64,000 bases of DNA from Rhynchosporium graminicola (lineage: Eukaryota > Ascomycota > Leotiomycetes > Helotiales > Ploettnerulaceae): positions 682,001-746,000 of the forward strand of contig FJUW01000010.1 of NCBI GenBank assembly GCA_900074885.1. The letters are read 5' to 3'. Below the pieces are notes generated by a model that ran no database searches, had not been told where the DNA came from, and was given only the letters and a program-made list of their open reading frames with translations. The translations under genes and the position numbers were made by a program. Shown one piece after another: positions 56,109-64,000 of the stretch; position 1 is the first letter of the stretch, and each line of letters opens with the position of its first letter.

Positions 56109-59100
56109 GGCCTGCTTCAACTGCATTTTGGGCTCGGCGTTCATCCTTATACGACAGACAAGATTTTCCTTTCGGTGGAAAATCGGAGGCACAGTACACT
56201 TTTAGCAGCATTGGGAATGGAATAGACCTGGGCTTGGCCATTCGGCATACAGGCGTTGGCACGTTGGTTGAGTTTCGGGTATCAGAGATACAGTTTCTCT
56301 TAGAAGGCACGAGATATGGGTACAGATGGTTGGGAATGGATTCTGTCTTCAGCCTGCTCTGATTAGGTCTGGATTAGAGAAGTCCTTCCCCATAGAGAGA
56401 TAGGAGAGGTACCAACGCTTGGAGGGTAGTTATGTGGAGTGCCTTTTTGTAAATACGAGAGGCGGGAGGCGGGGGAGTTCGTATATGTCTCGACTACACA
56501 AGCTCGTGAGACATATGGAGAGACATACAATACAAGATAAGCAAAGAATCAAGAACCTTTCCGGACTTCCTTTTTTTCCCCCAAGCATTGTCCTTGTCTA
56601 AGTCTTCAATCAAGTTATGAGAGATGCTTCCAGCCACGAGCATTTTACTATGGCCCTCTCGCATTGCCAGTTGCCTACGGTTCGTATTGCTCCAGCAGAC
56701 TAACTAGCTGCCACATGTTATCTGTATCTTCGGTCTTTCATGCCGCAATAAACTCTCCTCCCCTGGCCGACCCGTGTTCTTGCTCATCCCACAACTCACC
56801 CCATCTTCACACCAAAGCAATTCGTAGCTCGTCGCTGCGCTGCGCGGAACGCCCCTTACTGATGACCACTGCGCTTGCGCGTATCGGTAAGCACATGCGA
56901 TTACTATTCAGACCCCGTTGTCTGCAAAGCGTGCAGACCGCCGGGCTTGCATTGCTAAAGCTGCACGAGTGCCTGTACTCCGAATCATCTTGAGAAAATA
57001 GTCTTGAGTGTGCAGTGGAAAATTGACATGTGCTTATTCGTGGCTGATGCCTTGTTGGAGTACAAATTGAGATCCTTCAAGGACGGTGTGTATGAATATG
57101 TAAGCGAGTAGCTATCAGTTAGAGAACAGGTAACATCACGCAGAACTAAGCTACTGTTCTCAACTATTTCGAAAACGTGCCGGAAGGGATTTACTTCTTG
57201 GCATCCAATCTGTCGCGCGAATCAGGGTGTTTGCTGCTCATATGCCGCAACAGAGTATCTTGCTTCGAAAATTGCAATCTCCTTGCCTTGAAATGCTATC
57301 CGGATATGGAGATACAGAACCACTGTCGCCATCAGGCATTCTCAAACAACGTTTGGGAACCTTCCTGGTGCTATTGGAAGCTTCACAACCTCACAGGACA
57401 CTTGGCTGGATAGTCATGATACTGGGTGTGGTTACTAGGAGTAGTTTTGCATCTATTCGAGTCACCGGAAGTGAGGCTCGGTCTAGCTTATACGTATTAT
57501 ATCTTGCCGTTACACCAGAATTTTCATAAGCAATGTATACTCCGTACATATTTGTGGAAGTGTCCCCGGAAGATCCGATATAAAACTCGCGAAATTAGCC
57601 CCAATAATGTGCTGTGATGCTGCCGCGGAAATGAACGGTTTTACTTGCATATTGGTGTCGATCCCTATATGTAAATGGTTGTCATAGACTCAAGGCAGTG
57701 CATTAGAAAAGTTTTGACTATCATTCATAGTCTTCAACATCGGGGCGATTTTGAAAGTCACTACGGAAGTCATTGTAGAGGAAAGGAGCCTCTAACCCGG
57801 CTAAAGATAGTAAATAGAATTCTTCCAAAAGCTACATGCTGGCTTGCAGATGTGCCTGCTGTATTGGCTTGGCATTGTTAAATTTACCGTGGTGTTGGTG
57901 AATCAACGGTCTCTCACTACCATCCGATTCCAACATTGGCAACTACCTTCATCCTTCACCTGTGCCCTCAGCTTTCCCTCAAAATTAGAATAGGATGACT
58001 AGGCCAGCTACTTATAGCCGAATATACGGAAACTTTGCGTTATAAGGAACCCACGTTTCTGCGTCACGGTGAAGCGTCTTTAAAATCATGATAACGGCTT
58101 TTGATTTCTAAAAGACTACTTGCTTCTTGGTCGAATTCGTTCGCCTCATCGCGAGTAGTCTGTACTATTTGATTTTACAGTCTTTACCTTGTTTGATTTT
58201 TTCCTCATCGGTCTCTTGATCATATAACTTTGCTCTTTTACTACCATGCTTGTGATTTTTCTATCTATTTCTTCGATGGCTTCTGTTGTCTAGCATTTCG
58301 GTCAGCGAGCCGAGCCGATAGTCATTCGGTTAGCGAGGTGGTTCATGTTCTTCTAGCGGCCTTTTGTTCTAATTTCTCGGATTCAACTTCTGAAAATTCA
58401 CCTGAGCCCTCTTCAGTCGAAGGGTAAGATGAGAATAGGAACTCGAAATTTGCAAGAGCTATTCTTGTTAATACCCGGATATATACAATTTTTAATATAT
58501 TCTAGGCTTTCTCGAATGTTATGCACGTCTCCAATAGGTGCAAGGTACTTCCTTACTAGGGCTATACGAGACTCACCCTCCACTGAACGGTCGTCGTCTA
58601 AAGCGTCGTCATGGGCCAGAAAGCTAACATCCGAACTGTCAAAAAACTCAACTAGACGAGACAAGCAACAGACAGTGCGAAAGCCATGATAGCTTGAAGG
58701 CCTCCAGGTGATTCCTTAGACACAGAGAGCGTATTGTTCACCAGGCATGTTTACACGGAGCGAGATCCATACGCCTGTACGGGCTTCGTCAAGAATACCT
58801 GCTACTTCCTAACTTGTTTGCCCAAATTTAGGCATCAAGTATACTTGCGAGAGCTTGCAGTGGTAAGACTGATAACGGATTGAAGGAAATACTCAATTTC
58901 AGCACTATCAGTGCTCGAAGTCGCGATCCCATTGACCCTTGCAGCATCAAGAGAAAAAGGAAAGAAAATGTCATTACAATTTCCTCTACCTCCTAGAGAG
59001 CCGTCTACAACACAACCCGCTGAGTTTTACGAATCTCAGGAAAGAGCACACCTTTCACAATGCCTCTTCCATTTCGGAAACTTCTTTCTTTTTCTAACGA

Positions 59101-59646
59101 TAGTTCCCATTGATCATTCAAGTTTTCCTGCTAAGGGTTTAGGGCGGTGAGGACGCGGGAAAAGAAATCATACAGAGATACAGAGACAGATTAAAGCACC
59201 TGGGAATATTGTATCATTTATTCAAAACAGATGTTGGATTACTCCACCAAGTTTCTTGATTGTTAAGGTATCAAATGTCTAGCGAATTGTCAACAGCAAA
59301 AGTGGAGAGGGTGCAAGGGAGGTTGTCGCGAAAACAAGCGACTAAAAATCTGCCAATCGATCTACACCACAAAGTACAGTAACACAACGCAAGAATTACG
59401 CAGCAGATGTGATACAGCATGTGAAGCAGCTAGAACATTAATTTGAGCAATTCCTCCACCAACGAACAAACAAAGTCCAAAATCCAGCCATCTCATCTGA
59501 GGTGCCACTAGCTGCGGACCATAGCGGGACGGATCTCCCCGCCACACCATTTCTTTAGGTTTGAGGGGTTGGGCATCTCTTTATGAACCCTGCAGCATTC
59601 GTCTTATCCAGTGTCACAAAATTTATCATTCTTCCCAAACATCACA
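56109..59646. other. 3.5-kb intergenic region, no gene seen
   Basis: Only unsupported short open frames. A minus-strand frame at 58664-58413 (acidic, SSDVSFLAHDDALDDDRS) is mildly protein-like without start or family. The final 100 bases form the likely leader of the Q-rich gene. Confidence 0.4.
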
Positions 59647-61017
59647 ATGCAAACATCGCAAAATAGAGCCTTACCGCGCGAAGTCGAGGACCGTAGAAGG
59701 GGAAGCAAGCATTACTACTCTGACGTGTATGAGAATCCTGATCAGCTTGGTGTCCAGCGCTCGCCGGTGAGAGAGACTGCTCCTCGGTTGCCGCAACATC
59801 AGGTAAGTCGTGACTCAAGATGTGATTGTGAAATTGTTACAGCTGTCTGACTTGCAACAGGTATCAATTGAGCCTGGAATTCCAATTGCGAACAACGCTT
59901 CTTACCGACAACGTGGAGCTGGCGAAGACATGTCGCGCCCTCCTTCGTATTCCAATGGCGCACCACATGAAGAGCTTCTGAATAAGACGAATGAAGCTAT
60001 CAAACGACGACAGGAACAGCAGCAGCTGCAACAGCGGCAACTAGATCAATCACAGCAGCAAGCAGCATCTAGACGTCAAGGTCGAGGATACAGGAGGACA
60101 GAAGAGTCAGGTGACCAATCGCCTACAACTTCAGTTCCAAGCGATAGATCAAACTGGACCGATCGCGAAGTCCCCCGCGAAATTAACATCTCCGGACCTG
60201 GATCGAATCAAACCAATCCAGTCTCGAATAACAGACAATCTCTTCCAAATACAAGGACTAGAGCTGATCCCGTTCCGCGGCAACAGAGTCCTAGAGTGGC
60301 GGCACCTCAGTCTGCGCAGTCGAGATATCAGGGCCAGAGGGGACCGGAAAATGGAGAGGTGGCTGGAGAGACCATTCCGAGGCTTCAGAGTCCTAGTGTA
60401 ATGTCTAGTGTGCTAAAGCCTCTGAATGGTAAGATTATGGAGTACAATGCGCAAATGGACGAGGCGCAGAAATTGGTAAGCTGATTTGTCCTCTATCCTT
60501 GAAATTTCCTTCCAAGCAAGCCAAGAAAGAGGCCTAGCATCATACAACCCAGATGAATGATTCCTCTGCCCTTTCTATGATCATTTCCGTCACTCTCTCC
60601 AACATCTTCAAGAAACCCAACTAATATCACAGCCAGATGGATAACCTCGACTCCGAGATCCTCGCCCTCCAATCCCGCCGTCTCAAAGCTGAACAACTGC
60701 ACCTAGCCGCCAAAACCAAACACGACGACTACAGACGTCAATACCAAGGTGTCGAGCGCGCCATGCGCGGAGAGCCCGAAGTCTCGTTCTCGAGATTGAG
60801 TGTGGAGAGCGAGAGGCCGAATACGCAGCAGACGGTGCAGACGGCGATGCATGCCCAGCAGCAGCAGCAGCAGCCGCAGCAGCAGAGGAGAGAGAATCAG
60901 TTTGGAGGGGAAGGAGGCAATCCGGCTATGAGAAGTAGAACAGAGAGTTGGAATTCGATGGGAGATGGGAAGAGGGAGAGTAAGGGGTTTAAGTTGAGGA
61001 ATATATTTGGTTCGTAG
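59647..61017 (+). CDS. Q-rich, disordered protein with C-terminal coiled coil
   Basis: Exons 59647-59802, 59861-60475 and 60637-61017 give 383 residues. Donors are GTAAGT and GTAAGC; both introns are phase 0. In intron 1, two acceptors (59842 and 59860) are in the same frame and would add or drop six residues. Residues 1-240 are polar and disordered, with a glutamine-rich coiled stretch at about 110-140. A predicted coiled coil follows at about 245-310 (LNGKIMEYNAQMDEAQKL, then MDNLDSEILALQSRRLKAEQ). After that come a CAG-encoded poly-Q tract at 60857-60886 and a basic C-terminus GFKLRNIFGS. No catalytic motif. Likely a cytosolic scaffold; I do not recognise the family. Confidence 0.75.
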
Positions 61018-64000
61018 GGGTAGGCGCAGACGAGGATGGCGATGCAGCTTAGAGGTGATGAATGGAAAGAAGTGCTTTGATGGACATGGAGGAATTTTAT
61101 CTGGGCGGATGGATGTGCAGATGATCTGCTTAATGTTTTTTGTACTAATCACGATTGCTAAAAGCTTTATTTATATATCATGAATTACGAGAACGAGATG
61201 CCGCTTTCGCTTATTACCCAAGCAATTCAAACTTCAGTATTCTAAGATCAATGCTCACAACACCAATCCCCATGAAGGAGATCGATAGAACGCCTTGAAA
61301 TCCAACATCAAACAATCAACAAACACTCGCTTAGCCTCACAATGGCACAATACCTGTACGATTTAAAGCATGACATCCTTTACATTTCCAACCAGCCTCT
61401 TCCTCTCCCGCGCAATCATCATCCAATCCCTTTTATCTACATAGAGTCTGATGAAACCCAAGGTCCGTCCCCTAAACATGATATCAGTACGCTGGATGTT
61501 GTCGAAATATAATAACAGACCGACTGGACTGGACTATCTTGGGTGTTTTGTTGCATATCGCAGATAAAGAAAATCGTCATGGTGACGCAACTTCACGATA
61601 ACGACACCACATCTACCGATGTTGCAACGCCTCGCCGCCCACTTCAACTACAACAAAAGATCTCTAGACACTTGTTAGTTCAGATCGTGATATATCCAGT
61701 CTACTTGGATTCTTCGGTATTGCAACGGCTAGTTCCGCTTATCACAAGGCAATTTTTTTTTTCCCAGGCAGAGTGAGGATCGCAGAGCGAGGTAAGTGCA
61801 CGGGCTCGTGATCTTGACTTGGTGGTTGGGTTCCGCTTGTTTTGGGAGGTTTTGCTTTTGTGTCTATGTCTATGTCTTGCTCTTGGGACAAGTCCCTACG
61901 TATACCTTTTCTAGTCAGCAAACCAGGATTCTACGCATCTGGATGTGGAAGCTTGACTTTTTGGTGCTGCTTCATAGTAGGAGGAACATAGTTCAGCTTT
62001 GTATCGGTGATCATTTTCCTTGTGGTTTAGGCGATTCCAGTCTGGGGTTCTTATTTATCATGTGTCGTGCTTTGGTTCGAATTTTAATGTTATATGATTG
62101 TGATACATTTTTTTCTTATTTTTCTCTGTGCTGAAACTCAAGGCTACTACTTCCTTCCCCGTGACCTAAAATGATCATTGAGCAGGAGCTAGCATGTCTC
62201 GGTTTCCGTATCTGGTCGTATATCTAGATCTAGATCTCAGGTTATCTCTCTGTCTGAAGTATAATATTTCTTTAGTAAGAAAGAATTCGTCGCTTCCCTC
62301 CACGGCCATGGCATCTTCCAATAGCATAATGAATCCCATCGTTCTGCTAGGTGTTGTTGCATATCGCAACCAGTTCATATTCCAAGTTTGCATCGTTATG
62401 ATATGCGAGGTAATGGATCCTCCTTGAGCCCTCTCGCCTGAAAAGGTTCCCGTTGCCTTTGGAAGCGAAATCTCACTTGAGGCTTGTTCGCTCGTCTGCT
62501 ATTTCGCACATCCCAATTTGGCCCTGCCTTTGTCCTGGAGTCGTATATTCTAACCAGACTAGGTTTCTTGTAATTCGATTGTTCTGTTGTACAGGCTGCA
62601 TAGGTGAGATGATGATTAGGCTGGAGGTTTCACATCTGTCTTCAGTGCGTTAAACTTCGATGTATAAATTGCACCTCTCGTGAATACTTATCAGCTCTTA
62701 GCCTCTTACAAGCTTGATATATGTGATGGTCAATTTCCTGTAAGCATAAAACAGCACATCACTCTATCGAATCATCGCTTCACCAAAACACATATATAAA
62801 TAGTTCAGTCATAGAGGCAATCATGACCCGCGAGCAGACCCGCACCAGCGGTGGTAATTCTCCAACTCCGCTGCGGCATGAAGACCAAGGACTGTTATCG
62901 CGTGACACTACCAGAAGCTAGTTAAGTCCTGTCCCTGTACATGGGAATGGTTCCCGTTCCGTGTCTAGTCTTTACCGAGCACGGAAAATAAAATCAGCTA
63001 TCGCGCGCCCGTTGGAAAGATGGCATAGTGACGTTTTGGGAAAGTGACGTAGACTTGTGGTTATAAGCGAGCGAGCAAGTGAGATCAGCCTCCTCGCATG
63101 TGTGATCCGAGTAATATGTTGGCTGGCGTGTTGCTTGTAGATATCGAATGTGGGTTTATTTTTATTTTACACATAATGTTTTAGCGTGTAACATTCCGTA
63201 TATTAAGTATGAGATGGTGGAAGATATAAAGGTGGGTTAGGAGTTGAAAGTCTTGGCCGTCTTAATGTATTGTTTCGAGCATTTCAGGGATTTGGGTTGG
63301 CGAAGTGATCGTCCGTTGAAAAAAGACGAACGTCTAGATAACATCGTACTGAAGGCGAGGATGAGATAAGCCATCGCCTGATGAATCAAAGGTATGGAAC
63401 TATGATGCGCCTGTGGACACGAGATCAGCTGTTTTGTGTTCGTGGCTTGCAAGTGACGAGGGATGAACTGTAGATTTATCTGAATACCTTTAATCATTGG
63501 TTAGATGGATCCTGAAACATAGTCCTTTTGATGGAATCAACAGACGGGGTGAGTAAGCGTGACGCGAGATCTGCTGATTCCTAGGGTAATATTTAAGAGA
63601 GTTGATAGCTGCTGTTCGTGTTTCGAAACATCGGGAGGCTTTCATTTTTGGAGTGAATGATGTTTCTGAAACAGGGTTACCTCAGCCTAAGAGTGTTTCG
63701 TGGAGGGGATGAGAGAGGTTTTCATATTCTCGGTTTAGTATTCTTTAGACTGGTCTGGGGGTTTTATGAATTCGGAACCGAGTACGGTTAGGTGTAGACG
63801 GCGCAACCTGTCAGGTACAGCCGAATGAAGTTGGTACCTTCCCAACTTGCCCTCAGATGTATCCAAAAGAGCCAAATGTCATTAGGATGTAAACTTGCCA
63901 GACTTTTCGGCTCTCCAGAATATCTACATGACCTCCGTACAATTGGGCTTCCGAATACCCTGATCTGCGGCTTGCCGCTTGGTTGCGTTTCCGCCTCTGC
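61018..64000. other. 3-kb 3' flank, no gene seen
   Basis: No supported gene. A TATA-like ATATATAAATAG at 62792-62803 stands about 20 bases before an ATG with a 32-codon frame, which is too short to call. Otherwise featureless. Confidence 0.45.

Noticed and set aside
62823..62921. Short plus-strand frame just after a TATA-like element
   Set aside because: Only 32 codons, no signal peptide, no convincing donor to join it to another exon.
1..64000. CRISPR array, operon or biosynthetic gene cluster
   Set aside because: The DNA is eukaryotic; the tandem repeats lack spacers, and no backbone biosynthesis enzyme (PKS, NRPS, terpene synthase) is present.

Overview
This window is nuclear DNA of a filamentous ascomycete (Pezizomycotina). 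The basis is short introns (about 45-80 bp) with GTATGT/GTAAGT donors and CTGAC/CTAAC branch sites 10-20 nt before the acceptor, long gene-poor spacers, a eukaryotic tRNA-Ser and typical fungal gene families. A leotiomycete is my guess; it is not proven here. About 16 genes look intact. Four or five loci are decayed.

Layout. 0.7-2.6 kb: an M61/M1-like peptidase homologue whose zinc-binding histidines are gone. 3.4-4.8 kb: a Wss1/WLM DNA-protein-crosslink protease (+). 5.5-6.7 kb: a GH64 beta-1,3-glucanase (+). 8.3-10.6 kb: a secreted GtaA-type glutaminase in five exons (+). 11.1-12.9 kb: remains of an MFS sugar transporter (+) and, convergent to it, of a fungal transcription-factor domain (-). 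13.4-15.4 kb: a multi-spanning membrane protein of unknown function (-). 15.4-18.6 kb: no gene seen. 18.6-19.5 kb: adenine phosphoribosyltransferase (+). 21.0-22.7 kb: a Vps38/UVRAG subunit (+). 26.0-28.5 kb: phosphoketolase (-). 31.1-31.4 kb: a small cysteine-rich secreted protein (+). 33.1-34.2 kb: a small protein kinase (-). 36.9 kb: tRNA-Ser(AGA) (-). 37.7-39.6 kb: a frameshifted flavin oxidoreductase (-). 40.6-42.2 kb: a decayed helical gene and a small basic protein gene (-). 42.9-44.4 kb: sorting nexin Snx4/Atg24 (-). 45.2-46.9 kb: LETM1/Mdm38 (-), divergent from mitochondrial adenylate kinase Adk2 at 47.8-48.7 kb (+). 48.8-55.9 kb: gene-poor. 55.9-56.1 kb: a second tiny cysteine-rich secreted protein (+). 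59.6-61.0 kb: a Q-rich coiled-coil protein (+). 61.0-64.0 kb: nothing recognised.

The genes form no obvious single pathway or biosynthetic cluster. Loose themes are extracellular nutrient release (GH64, GtaA, the dead transporter with its possible regulator), endosome/autophagy traffic (Vps38, Snx4), mitochondrial housekeeping (Mdm38 and Adk2 sharing one promoter region) and small secreted proteins that could act on a host or competitor. I found no clearly new multi-gene system. The best leads are the zinc-ligand-less peptidase, the two small secreted proteins built from short exons, and the decayed loci. Exon boundaries were placed by eye from splice signals, frame and family expectation; none is supported by transcripts.
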